From NCBI GenBank assembly GCA_017591395.1, contig WEDG01000379.1, forward strand, positions 1 through 64,000: a stretch of DNA of 64,000 nt, in the 5' to 3' direction. Origin of the DNA: Schistocephalus solidus (Eukaryota; Platyhelminthes; Cestoda; Diphyllobothriidea; Diphyllobothriidae). Numbering within the stretch: position 1 is the first letter of the stretch; each line of letters begins with the position of its first letter. The translations under genes and the position numbers were made by a program. Below the pieces are notes generated by a model, which was given only the letters and a program-made list of their open reading frames with translations, was not told the origin of the DNA and did no database searches. This document shows positions 12,733-24,745 of the stretch, one piece after another.

Positions 12733-15700
12733 AAGCGCAGTTTTTCAGTGAGAAGTACTCGTAGGGCTCAATGCCTTTTCTCGTGGTCGACCGTGCTATT
12801 TTTCTTTGACGTGTTTACAGTTAGGCTGCGGTTTTCCTTCTGAATAACTTGAATTACTCATAAGCACTAGTAACCATATCCAATTTTAGTTTTTCCACTG
12901 CTTACTCGGTCCCCAATGCATATTCCCTTTGGCATTGCAGATAAACTGGTAATAAATACATTAATTTTTAAAATTAAATTATTGCTGAGTACCAAGCCGG
13001 TTCAAAAGGAAGAAAGCAGGAGAGAGGGATCAATTTGGTGGTTTTTGACCTTTATGACAGTGACAGTCTACTTCTGCAATCATGATCACGACCACTTAAT
13101 CATCTCATCTTTATGCTCACTCCAAGGTCCCTATCAATTCACAGCTGGAACCGTTTGTGAATTAGTGCTAGCACATCAAGTGCTCGAGACTAACCGACAC
13201 TGCTTCCTTCACTGATTGATTGGACAACTGGGAAGCGTAGCTACGATAACTTTTGCCGTAAAGCAGCCGGTGAGAATTAGACTGTTAGTAATTTAAATCC
13301 GCCTCGCCGTCAGCGTTTGCTGGATGTTGTTTCGTTAATTCTCCTGGTCTGCGAGAGCTAAATGTTCCCGTGTTTAGAGAGATATTTTATCTCGAAATAT
13401 TCTTAGAAACTTAATGAACTGAATCGCATATTGATCCTGCAAATAGATTGATAGCTTCAATTGGCATATCTCGGAAATATGTCTGTTCAGTCTTTCGGTT
13501 GCTCGCCACCAGAAATAACGGGCAAAAGGTTATAGTTATTTGTAGTCTTATTTTTAAAAGCTTTCATGACAAAGAAGAGAAGTGAAAGTCGCGACTCTCC
13601 ACTTAACGATCAGAAGATTTGCCACGTTGATGGGACTGTTTTTGATCAGATTATGGAGGATTTAATTAAAAGGAGAGATCCCTACAGACAATGACAAAGT
13701 GTTTAAACTTTTTTGGAAACATTCAAATGATAAAGTTAAAATCCAGAATTCAGCTGATTTGTAATTGGAATTAACCGAACAATTCAGTATTTTAATTATT
13801 AGGTTTGACAAGAAATCCTGAAGAAAGCTGTTCTTTGCTAACAAGATTCTTTTACTCATGAACATCATCAGAAGGGAAGCAGATCAGGTGTCTAAGCAAA
13901 TGCTTGCCTTCAGCACCAAGCATTGACAATTTTGAAAGTCTGGCAGATTAGTTTATTTACAATGATGGGTTTTACGGACAACGCTTCATACAGACGATTA
14001 ACGAGGCCTTTTTGCTACGCATATCTAGGCCTCCCATCATATACACGTTCTGAGCGTCTGAAAACATTTTGCTGAACAAGGGGTCAGCGGATATGTAGTT
14101 CGGATACTACGTTAACTTCTACAAAATATTCTTTACACTTTGAGCTATGAAGTCATCCAGTGAGGCTTCATTATAGGTACAGAAAGTTAAGAGTACTGAC
14201 CTGCATACAAAATCCATAAATCAGATGGTCTCAACGTCAAGTTTCCCCATCAAATTAGAATATAAACGTCCAAGGGCAGAGCAGTGAACTCCTTTAGATT
14301 CGAAGACGTGAGCTTCATCGCTTCATCTGGGATCACAAACTAGAATCAGTTAACTAAGAGATGTCGAAATGTGAATGACGCTAATCCCAAAGGATTGTCA
14401 CGTGTCAAGATATGAACATAGTCCATGACTAACCTGAGTTTGATCAGGAAATTCTTCCCCAATTTTTACGAAGATTTATTAGGCCAAGCGTTTGAACATT
14501 TGTTCAGCCAATATTAGAATATTGTCTTCAGAGTTGGCACCCCTGAGCGCGATAAGATTGCACTCTTTTTAAGAACGTATAATCGTGACCTCCAAAACGC
14601 ACAGATCTACCGGATTAATCCTTCGGAATTTAAATTCGCCTTCATAATATGTATCTCATACATGTGGGGGCACATTTAGGCTCCTGGGCGTCGCCGAATG
14701 AAAGAAAATCGCATCCGTCCAAAATTTTTTGCTAAGATGTTTTTAACATGGGAACAAGGAAACGTGAATTACAAAGATGATTTTCGACTCACAAGCCTCT
14801 ATATGTTTGTGATTTCGCTGAATTTAAAAAGGACTCTTTACTGTTTAAGCTTTTAAGCTGCCGTAAAAGGCAGCGGACCGAGGAAGCTGAGTCGCTATCA
14901 GGGCTCACATATTAAGTTTGCACTATCATCTTAGGGTAAGCCTCAAGCATAGCAGCAGAGTAAAGAGGACGAACTCACCACCAGCGATAGCAGCATTTTC
15001 AGCGAAGTCTTCAATACCCCTTCATTTTTCAAATATACCGCAGGAATTTAATCCCTCTTCAAATTAACCTGATTGAAGACTGCCGTATGCTCAACTATTG
15101 ATCAACTGGTTGGCAAGCATTGGTGGATGCTAAACAACCGGGCGAAACAGGCTATTGAGCTTAAGTGCCTTCTGGAAAACAGACTCACGATCCAACAACC
15201 TAGTAAAAATATTTTTCCCCACGATATTAACCAAACTAATCAATTGCTGGCCACTTGTGGTTATTTTTATTTGAATTTTTACAGTCAAGACTACCAATTC
15301 GAATTAGAAACATTTTTTTAACATCACCAAGGCAAAGTGTCTGTTTCTGAATTGGCTAAGGATCAGTTCAGTGTCCAGTCAACATTACGGTGAAAACAAA
15401 TTACGTCCAGATGAATATACCAGGAGGAATGCCTTACCCCGCGAACTGTCTCCCGAAACCTCGGCCTTTGTGGATACCCGCTCCTGGCACTGATAAACAG
15501 CCTTTTCCCAAAAGTATAGGACAATCATTTTGGTCTAGTCAAGTTCTTTGTTGTTTTTTAAACCTAGTTTCTCAGGCTCATTAAGGTGGCATAAGAATAA
15601 AAGAGATCTAATTTACTTTCGTCATCACCTCCAGACCAGAAATACCGCACCGACAGCAGGAAGAGAAGTAGTTCCAAAATTACACAGGAAGGGGTAAAGT

Positions 15701-16963
15701 ACTCACACATACTGCATATTGTGCGGTTCTCAACCGGACTCGATGACCTGCCAAATTTAACCTTCCTATCGGGAAGGCAGCAAGGCTACAGTGTTAATTA
15801 CTTAAGCAATACGTATAGGAAACAAGATCTGTAGTACTCGGCAGGTACACTTCGCATGAGATATCCGAAATTTACTCAGACAGATTTGTGAATAAGTACC
15901 CTATCCTAAAAATTGGACACTTATTCATGCTCTTCGAAAATGTCCAAATAAGCTAGGAGAAAATCCCAGCAAATCCTGAGCGACATGATTAAGAATCATT
16001 TATTTTATCCCATTACAATTTCTGAAAAATCCAACCAGTCGGTTTTTGCCGGAATATCTCTGGGCCTGGTTGTTATATATCATATTTCCCGAGTAGAACA
16101 GGCATCTCACACGGAGGTACAACGTTTTTAATGCTTCAGGGAGGAAAGCTAGGATTGGCGCTTCAGTAATTTTGAATAGCAGACTTATCGTTTAGCCTAC
16201 ACTATGGGTATAAGCAACGGCTGTCGCTATCAAAGCGAAAATATTAGTAGAAATGGCAATGAAGATGATTCTCCACGTCTTCAACATCAATGACGTCCTA
16301 AAAAACCTCGAAACGCCTCCGTAATCCAATTTAATGCGAATGCTTGAACGGTACTTTTAACCCCTTCCTTAGTATTAGATCAACCCAGATTGGTGTGATA
16401 GTCCAGATGGTGAATTCACGCCATACAAAATTTCATATATCAGCAAGGACAAGGTAGATCGATTAACAAGTTCCGGCTTATTGCTGCAATCAGATCAACC
16501 CACCGGTGTTGTTGAAATCAAAGGCTTCACCACTGGCTTTAAGTCCATCATCTGTTATGGAAAACCTTTAAAGTCACGCAATGGTGGCGTTAACCGGCAT
16601 CTGCGGATTGCAACGGGAAATAGGCAGTTCAGTCTTTCCTTGGGACTTCAGGTCAGAATCCTTGTGGACTGTCATATAGCTACAAGAGGCCTGCTGAGAA
16701 AGATGCGGCAAAGTCAAATGGCCAGTACCGACTTATTTACCGTAAGGGCCCCAATCCTACTTCAGGGATAGGTGAGACCTCAGCTCGGGCTAAGCTGATC
16801 CAAATTCAAACACATTAGTAGTGAGCCCATAGCAAATGGAAAGGGTTAGCAATATGCTGAATATATTCAAATATGCCTCTCGCAAATGCCCCTTTTCCTT
16901 TTCAGTTTCCACTCAGAGAACACACTGAAAAAAATAATATCAAGAAATGACTTGGAGCATTAC
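12733..16963. other. No supported gene
   Basis: Only short, scattered open frames occur (longest about 100 codons), with no recognisable motif. One frame near 14530-14690 reads FRVGTPERDKIALFLRTYN and is broken soon after; a plus-strand frame at 15073-15321 (82 codons) is also unrecognised. Either could be old transposon debris. Confidence 0.5.
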
Positions 16964-17290
16964 TTATTTCAATAGATTTTTATTCTCGTATGCAATTGCA
17001 GTTGCAAGGCAACGATTCCATTCTCGTGCTTTGATCCGAAGTAAGCGGACCTCGTAAACTACAGCAATCATAGCTTGCAGCTTGAAACCTTCTAATACTG
17101 AGAGAATTTCCACTTGAGAGTTAGTTTGCTCCAAAACCAGAAAATTAACCTGGTTGCTCTCTATTGCAGCCATGCTTTGAGATCTCCACCAGCCGGGATA
17201 TAAGTCACTAACCGTTCGCGGTCACCCTTAATCATGACAACGTCTGTAAGGAGCTTCAGGTAAACTGTAACGGCCTTTTATCCAAGAAGT
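16964..17290 (-). pseudogene. Unclassified coding-like segment in two frames
   Basis: The upstream piece (about 17285-17180) reads VYLKLLTDVVMIKGDRERLV, then TYIPAGGDLKAWLQ and a stop. The downstream piece, in another frame (about 17173-16964), reads AAIESNQVNFLVLEQTNSQ, then EILSVLEGFKLQAM, EVRLLRIKAREWNRCLATAI and a stop. The AI-x3-N-x2-NFL pattern resembles the first strands of a FERM F3 lobe, which is exactly what the myosin gene still needs downstream of 21784. The rest does not fit FERM, and the frame change suggests a relic. Function is unknown. Confidence 0.3.
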
Positions 17291-20200
17291 CTGATGCATC
17301 TTGTAAGATACTACACACTGGCGATTTGCTTTAGATAAAATATAATCTCCGTTTGCTTAAAATTTAATGTCAAGCACTACCACAAAATCGAAGCACAAAA
17401 AGAAAAAAAAATCGTACGGAATTTGCTTTTTTGTACATTAAGCTTAAAGAATCATATACCTTAAAGGGAGAAGGGAACTCCAAGTGTTGACCGAACATAG
17501 TATTTGCCTATGGAATCTGCCTTCGGGAAAACGAACTGGAGAAATAATCCTCTAGTCCTGATTCCGCCATCTAATAAAAACTTTCAGCAGTCACGGAAAG
17601 AGGCGTGATATAAACTGCAGGTCTATCATTCAACTGACAAATGCGAAAAATATAAAGTGGAGACGCTAGGAAAGACTAAACTGGACGAAAAGTTATCGAT
17701 TCCATATTGACACCAAAACGAAAGACATTTTGAAAGCCAAGCTTACGGGAAGATTCAATTGGCATGTTTTATGTGCACTCAGGCGATGCCATCAAAGCCC
17801 AATAAAACCGAAGTTTTGAACGTATTTTATTTAAACGAGAAAGCGGCCTGAATATGCCACGTTTGTTCTGTTCGTAAATAAGATCGGCTTTCCGGCCATG
17901 TCTGGTCCGACAAAAAAGAAATACACCAAAAGCTAGAAGGCCCTTTTTTCCGCAGGATTTTGGCAGATAAACAAATAAGCAGGGGGGACCACACCAAACG
18001 CAGAAATTCCGGCCTACAGCCTACATGCCCACGCACACACACACACGGACGGTAACTAAGATTTATCAAAAGGCTCCATGGTGGAAGAGGGACATCCTTG
18101 CTCGTCGAGCTGAGACCGGGATCTTGCAGAGTGGATGGGGACGTGACATAATCCTCAGATGCTCGGCAACTGCATAATATGACGTTGTATGTAGCATCTT
18201 ATCAAGTTGGCTGCATTGAACGCCTAGAAGGAAATGAAACAGGATAAAGACGAGAATTACCGTAATTCGGTGCAAACCCACTGGTGCAGCGTGTTAGAAT
18301 TTCGCAGACGGAAGTTCAGTATGTTGTGTTCAGGCCAGCATTTAAGAATATCCCGCAGAGGGTATTCCAGGGGTTTGAGCTATGGAGAAAAGGTTAATAT
18401 TATGGGTATTGGGACCACAGTTTAAGTGTTAAAGAAGCGAAAAATCATCCGAAGGTTATAAGTAAAATAATCGAGAAAAATAAATTATCGCTGACGTCTA
18501 CCCTATGCATATACATAATAAATCATTTGTAAAGGCAAATATTCTAGCCTAACGAATGCGTAATTCTAGAGAAGACCGAAAAGTATGTCCGATAACCGGA
18601 GACCAAAAGAAGGGAAGAAAATTCGAATTTGCGTCCGTGCCAAAAGCGAAGAAACCACGATGGGAATAAGTTTTGGAGCAAAAACGTGGTCGGTCTAACG
18701 TTCAACTGCAAGCGCCTTCGAACTATCGAGTTTGACAGCGTATCTCACTAACAAAGACGCATTATCCATCAATCAAAGCCTCTTTACTATCTTGATTGCT
18801 TTATAATCCTCCTACTAACCCAGCCCTATGCTAAGCTGTTATACTTTTCTCCAGGTGAGAACATACAGAAGACGGCGTTCAGGCATCAGAGGAGTATGAA
18901 TTAGTCAGCCTGAATATTACAATAGGGTCGAGTGGTAGCTCAGTTGGAGTGATCGTAGTGGGATGGAGTCGAAACAATGAAAAATTTACCTTGCGTGCAA
19001 CCAATCAGTTTTCTCAGTAACTTGTGAATGATTGACATAGATCCTAAGCCCCAGAAGCTGAGAGAAATTTTTCCTTATTAAAAAGTTGACCCTTCAAATA
19101 ATCTGAGTGAACAGATTACATTCTGAGACAAATTTTCATTTATTCCCGTCATCAGCTGACTCAGAAATTTTACTAGCGCATGGGAAAGAAGAGAGAGAGA
19201 GAGGTAATGTGAGGCCTACACGGAGGAACTCACCATTCTGCTTTGGAAGGTTAATAACAGACGAGATATCTTGCTTCTGGCCCTAAGAGAAAGTTGGTAC
19301 ACCCTACAAGTACAATGTCAAGCGGGGCACATGTACACGGGTTGTTTAGCTTTGTCAGCAACAGCGCTCGCACCCACCCCCAGCCGTCTTGGCGTGGTCT
19401 TGCCACGAGTGCATAGCGGGTGAACGAAGTGAGAACGTGGGCTAGAGGATGAGTAAGTTGATCTCCCCATAAAGGAATTCATACGCAAGTCAGTGGTACC
19501 ACGCCCACCGGATGGGGGTATGAGGTTCAGGTCTTTGATTGCGAAGGTTCAACTGTCGGAAAACAGTGTTAATCACAGAAAACATAAAATATGTGCCGTA
19601 CGAGCGACTAGTGGAAGGACACGGACAGTAACGAAAGTCAGTATTGCAAGATGTACAATCAGAACCGCGCTACTTTCCGCGCCGTCTGATATACGAAGGA
19701 AAGTTTACGGAATGGCCGCGCGCTAGACCGATAAGTGCAAAATCGACTGAAGGATACGAGCATATATGAGATTTGAGCCAGAGAAACTGTCAGAACCTCT
19801 TCTTAGTTCTGTAGTTCACAAAAAACGTTTATTGCCCAAAAGGTTGGCAGTAATAAAGACTATAAAAGCAACCAAACTATCGGTAAGACTGAAAAATATA
19901 AACACCTCGCTTTTGAAATCCAGTCCTTTAGGGTTGCTCCTCACTTTCCTTAGGCAGACGTAAGCATTTTTATATTGATACTGTCGATAGCATGTTCATC
20001 ATATTCCTTTCCTTGGACTCCTATAGTTCAGCCGACGATGTTTGGTTATTTATCGTGAAAATGATGCCCTCGAAAGTATGCTGACTCTACTTATTTGAAT
20101 GATGATGGTGAAGAAAACGAAACCACGGTAACGTTGAACGGCAACATCATAGGAATTTACTTCCACTGATATCGTACATAATCTAATCACGCCGACGTAC

Positions 20201-20655
20201 GGGCACGATTTATGGGAAACATTGAGTTTATAAATGTTTATGTTAGTATGGCATGCATTTATTGGGGATTGGTTAACTCAGTACGGTTTTCGTAGGCATT
20301 TTGAACAGAATTAAAGGATGACGTTGAAGTGGCATTTGGGGAGCTGGCGCATTTATAGGATGGAGTGTGGTTTCATGGTGTAACCGAACAATCAATTTAA
20401 CTGGTATGGTCTCGTAGTTGCAGTATTAGCATGCAAGAGCACGCAATTTAAGCACACACTAGGTAAGCCAAAAGTAGTGCAAAAACGAACCTCTCGACAT
20501 CGTGGCCAAACTGAAACCTTTTCTTTGTTTACTGCCAAAATCCACTCTTCTTCGATTTCCGCGGACTAGGAAGAACATAGAAAATTTGGTTATGGCTCGT
20601 AATAAGTAGCTCCTTTGCAACTGTAATGACATCGTAATACATAGTGCCTGGATAA
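17291..20655. other. No supported gene; short tandem repeats
   Basis: The stretch holds a (CA)n run at about 18033-18047, a short (GA)n run at about 19191-19202 and short unrecognised frames. Around 18935-18985 the phrase gtggtagctcagttggagtg resembles a tRNA A-box/D-arm, but no matching B-box or stems follow. At 19340 gtttagctttgtcagcaa has a near copy at 22159. Confidence 0.45.
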
Positions 20656-20661
20656 GCACCG

Positions 20662-20699
20662 CCGGGGGGTGGGGGGGGGGAAGGGTGGGGAGTGGGCAC
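20662..20699 (+). repeat. G-rich low-complexity run
   Basis: A nearly pure G tract (runs of six to ten Gs broken by T or AA) sits in an otherwise mixed sequence. A second one lies at 37157-37170. Such tracts can fold as G-quadruplexes, but nothing nearby assigns a role. Confidence 0.8.
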
Positions 20700-21783
20700 G
20701 CAAGCACCTTTTGCTGTTTACGAAAATACGCGACAACTGAGCTGATGATATTCATGAGAAACTAACTCCCAAAGAAACAGGGACGTTGGAATGCAGACGT
20801 TCTTCGGGAGAACTCCAGGATGTGTCTAATTGGGGCATTCTATAACAGCAAACTTCTCCTCAAGAGAATGCTAACCACTAAGTGATTTGTCACCTGAACT
20901 GTTTCCAAATGCCCGACCAGGACAGCATGATTTGCGTCGCCCCCATTAAAATTGTGATTTTTTTTCTAGCAGCTATTAAACATGCCCTTTCATTTTTATA
21001 ATATAACTAAGGTGCGCTGTTCATTCTATTATAACCAAATCGAAAATATTCAATGCCTTTAGAATCGGGGTGAATGTTCACACTCCAGACATAGGTTTAA
21101 GAAGAAAAGAGGAAGAAAAGGCTGTTTGATCGCTGGAAAACATTTATTTATGCATCTGAGCTTTCAAACTCGTAAAAGAGTTCATCACCGAGGAGTAAAG
21201 TGGCAACAGTACTAGTTCTAAAGCTCAAACGAATAAAATATGACTCCAGCTATTAAACAGCCTTCTTCTTTTCTTTCTAATCCCCCACTTATATCTTTTG
21301 AAGTCAGGGAATCAACTAATTTGAAGTAAGGAACCAGAAACAAATAAATTATTAAAAGGAATAGTTTTACCGAAACGTAATTTGAGTGTACATCGTCTCT
21401 CATACACAGCCAAACTCTATTTTCACGTCATGAGAACGGCACAGGGGTTTTTCTTCCCATAAGAGCAAAATAAGCTATAGCCTACATGTGATGTTGCCTT
21501 TCTAAGTTTATGCTCATTTCGACCAACTAAACGCTCTTGCTTGGTAATTCGTTTAAATAAGGCTAGCTTAATCGCAGAAAAAAGGGGAGACCAATGACGA
21601 AAGCTACACCAACTCCAGCCCGGTATGACCTGAAACCTGAAACCGGTTTCAGCTCATTGGCCGGTTATCGATTTACTGCTGCCCTCCTTACTCCTTTTAA
21701 TCGCCTACCACTGCCCTGAGTAATATTAAAAAAATCGCGTTGGCCTAGATTGGCCAGATAAACCAGACAGATTTTAAACAAAC
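20700..21783. other. No supported gene; expected intron or terminal exon region of the myosin
   Basis: Only short frames without motif occur. The expected C-terminal FERM F3 exon, which should read like ILLIAINKxGVxLID, was not recognised on the minus strand here. Confidence 0.45.
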
Positions 21784-21900
21784 CTGCACATCAAAGAAGG
21801 CGGATCCAAAGGTCGGCACGGTCGCAAGACTCTTAAGAAAGGCAAGAGGCGCGTCAGAAGGAGATAACTGGGGCCCCTGGTTGGCCACATTCGCGAGTCT
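21784..21900 (-). CDS. MYO7A: Myosin VII exon: FERM-2 F2 end and F3 start
   Basis: A classic acceptor (tattcttttacag) and donor CAG|GTTTGT enclose 39 codons in phase 0. The peptide ends SPSDAPLAFLKSLATVPTFG, then SAFFDVQ, very close to the AKLAFLK...WPTFGSAFFEVKQ stretch of myosin VIIa. It is the most downstream exon I can place. The remaining F3 lobe and the stop codon should lie at lower coordinates. Confidence 0.92.
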
Positions 21901-21947
21901 CTGTAAAAGAATACAATATGACGACTCAGCAAGGCGAAGCAAGAGGT

Positions 21948-22270
21948 CTTCTACTAGTGTAATCAGTGCTACGAGTGAGCGGGAAGAAAAGATAAGAAAC
22001 ATTGTTGTCAATTTTAGACGACTGACATCCAGTCTGTGATGGCTAATTCTCGATGTGGCCTTCACGGCATCATTTTATATTTGAGACCCGAGTCCCTCTA
22101 CTAGAAACCTGGTTCAAGTTTCAAGGACAAGGTTGTGTGTGGCACACGCAGACGGACTGTTTAGTTTTGTCAGCAAGATCGTTAAGTTCTACTAGTGTTT
22201 TCAGTACTAAACGAAAGGCGGATCAACCAGAAAGAAAGGATAAGAAACATTGTTGTTGAATTTGGACAGA
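21948..22270 (+). repeat. Pair of diverged direct repeats, about 237 bases apart
   Basis: Segments at about 21948-22025 and 22186-22270 share ctactagtgt, then a gap, then gataagaaacattgttgt followed by a similar aatttngac phrase and a tail. They lie immediately upstream (in gene sense) of the myosin FERM-2 exon at 21784-21900. This looks like a small segmental duplication or two units of a longer tandem repeat. Confidence 0.7.
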
Positions 22271-22876
22271 TTGTAGTTTTCTCGGTTAAAGAAATGAGGC
22301 TTTCCGTCCCTGATCGGCACCAGATACAATCTACCGATGAACACGAGTGGTAAACTTTTCTTTGCTCATCTATGTAGGCATGGTTGAGAGGTAACGTTAG
22401 AAGCTTGATGGGCATATGAGGCAAGAAGGGAAGCGGGTTTGCAACTAGTAGCAAGCTGATGAAAAAGATAGAATAAAATAGAGTAACAAAGAGCTCTGCA
22501 GAGAGACTCATCAAGACAGAGGAGAAGAAGATACCTCGATCCAGTCTGGCTCATAAATGTGGCTCAACATAGTTCTTGGTAAAATTTGTTCGGGGGAAAC
22601 TCTAAAATAAGTGGTAAAAGTTCCGTTAAAATGAATCTTCTACAATATTGAAAATGGAAGGATTTATTTAACGATAAAGAAATCCATTCAGTGGAGATGA
22701 CACAGATACAATACTCGTGAAGATTATAAATACCGTACCGTGATGTTTTTATGATGCATCGAGGCAGCTAGAGAACAGAATAATCTTCAAAATTCATCAG
22801 CCCCCTCTAAGAAATCGGGGCCGCAATTTTACGCGGAAGAAGCATACCTTTCATATTTTTGAAAGTACAATTTTGA

Positions 22877-23411
22877 ATGGTTGTTGAAGTTCAAGCTTTT
22901 TTTAACTATACTGCAAGAATACCGTTCAACTCAAGAGATCGCGGTGTAACAAGCCTTGAAAAAATACTCATGGTAAAGCCCCGAAGAGGACCTGCATATT
23001 CTGTTGGTCAGCTTTTCAATTTGAGTAACCACTTTCTGTCCCTTTTATCTGTGGAAAATTCCCAAAGCAATACAATATCCCGACAAGTTCCTTTCTATAC
23101 ACTGAACTACCTTCGTTGTTTATTAGCGAGTACTGATGGCAGCCTCACAATGACAGCAATCTACACGCAAAATGGAGGTGTGTACCAAATATTTGTACAG
23201 ACTGTCAGAGGAGGTGTGTTTTGCTTGTCCGCGGACCAGTGTCTCTATGGTTTTTTACGAAAATATCATTCAGGCAACAACAAAAGTTTTCCCTAGAAAT
23301 CAATCAGTCTGGATTAAGTTTTATGGGTGCAGCCGTGGCATGCAGCGACAGAGCATAAGTGAAAACCTGTCTGGACTCTTAGTTACTACCCGCGCTGTCA
23401 GTATGGTGTAA
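22877..23411 (+). pseudogene. Unrecognised ORF with a frame change
   Basis: A 139-codon open frame (22877-23296) starts MVVEVQAFFNYTARIPFNS, with internal SLEKILMVKPRRGPAYSVGQ and SADQCLYGFLRKYHSG. Near 23270 the coding-like character passes to another frame with NQSVWIKFYGCSRGMQRQSI and SENLSGLLVTTRAVSMV, then a stop. This looks like one older protein broken by an indel. The family is not recognised. The DNA around its end (ctgtcagtatggtgtaac) resembles 33375-33400, so it may be part of a dispersed repeat. Confidence 0.4.
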
Positions 23412-24555
23412 CTTATAACCTCTTTATAAACGAAAGTTTCTCAAGAATGCACATGGGTCCACGTTTGGCAGATAAAAGCGGAGCTTTTAGTCTACTTCAC
23501 TGCATAGAAAAAGGTGAATTCGTGTAATAAAAAGAATCAGGTTGTTGGTTGTGCAATCAAAAAAGAGAAGAATGAAGATGAGAATGATTTTACTTCCCCT
23601 GTCTGGTTTTGCGGGCCTTCTTAATAGAAGACAGTCACAACGCGAAACAATCAGGATCGGCAATTATCTGCGCGGTCAAGGCGCGAGGGGGGGAGGCGAT
23701 ACAGCTAAAGGTCCGACCCATCTCCATAGTCGGCATTAGCGGGCTACGCATCAAGAAAAGTGCGCCATATAATTAAAATTGGTAGGCTTTATAACCACCC
23801 GAGACGTCAGACCTGCAATAAGCCTCTCCGAATGAATGTCTTCTACTCCTTTTGGCATAGGAGGAAATGTATAAGACTTGCAAAAGAAAAGCATCCCAAC
23901 TGTGGAGACAAGCTCCCATCAAGGAAAAAGGACTTATTATAGGAACGGTAAAGGATACTGATAGGGGTTTGCGGAACAGAAATGAAACACAGCAAGTCTA
24001 AATCCCGTTCAAATGGAGGTACCAACCTTTGCCCGCGCCATATGTAAATAAGGGTGCTTAACTCCAAGAACTGTTCGAAACTGCACCGATGGTAACCCTG
24101 GAGGAAGTTTTCCAGCTCCTATAATCAAAGGCAAAAACGCCAACAAGGAAAAGTGCATACCAAGGCAAATGTTAGACAAGCAAAAGTCACTAAGAATATC
24201 GGGTGGATCTGCTTCAGTAAGATTTCCTCGAGTAAAATCCCATGATCAAAATATGTAGGTAGGAAACATTCTTCGTGGAAGCACACTGCTTCAAAACACG
24301 CTTGGGGACCAGATAATAGGATAATTGCTGGCAGAGTACATATTTTGTGACAATGAAAGATACCTGACTGGACTTTATTAGGTTTTCTGACAATTTATCT
24401 GATAGAGTATGATTAGAAAGCGCTGTCTACGAAGCACAGGCTTTGCGTAATATTTAATTAATATGCAGAAGCCGATAACAGAATCCCCCCGCCCCACCCC
24501 ACGTAAAACAGACGGCTTCGCGTTAAATTCCAGTTCCCTTTTCTGAACCCTTACA
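23412..24555. other. No supported gene
   Basis: Intronic sequence relative to the minus-strand myosin, with short unrecognised frames only. Confidence 0.45.
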
Positions 24556-24745
24556 CTAACGCCAACGCCAACCTTAAGCCTGTCCCATCCCTGACTTTAA
24601 TTGGAAGCCAACTTTAGCCCTAAACCAAACCTTTAACGTAACCCGAATAGCCCTGGTATTTAGCGCAAGGCTGCATGAAGAACGACGGGTTCCTATTCCA
24701 GCGTCCTTCCCAGCACACGACAACATTAAAAACGCGTTTTTAATG
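24556..24745 (+). repeat. Degenerate CCCTAA-like array plus GC-rich box, copy 1
   Basis: Irregular units such as aacccttac, aaccttaag, agccctaaaccaaacc and aacccgaatagccc run to about 24660. They are followed by gacgggttcctattccagcg, then tccttcccagcacacga. The same order (C-rich array, then a ttcctattcc box) recurs at 43.1 and 47.2 kb. Confidence 0.7.

Noticed and set aside
18935..18990. Possible tRNA (gtggtagctcagttggagtg)
   Set aside because: A D-arm-like phrase is present, but no anticodon stem, T-arm or acceptor pairing follows.
20459..20755. Minus-strand frame of 98 codons across the G-rich run
   Set aside because: Its Pro-rich part is only the translation of the poly-G tract; no motif is present.
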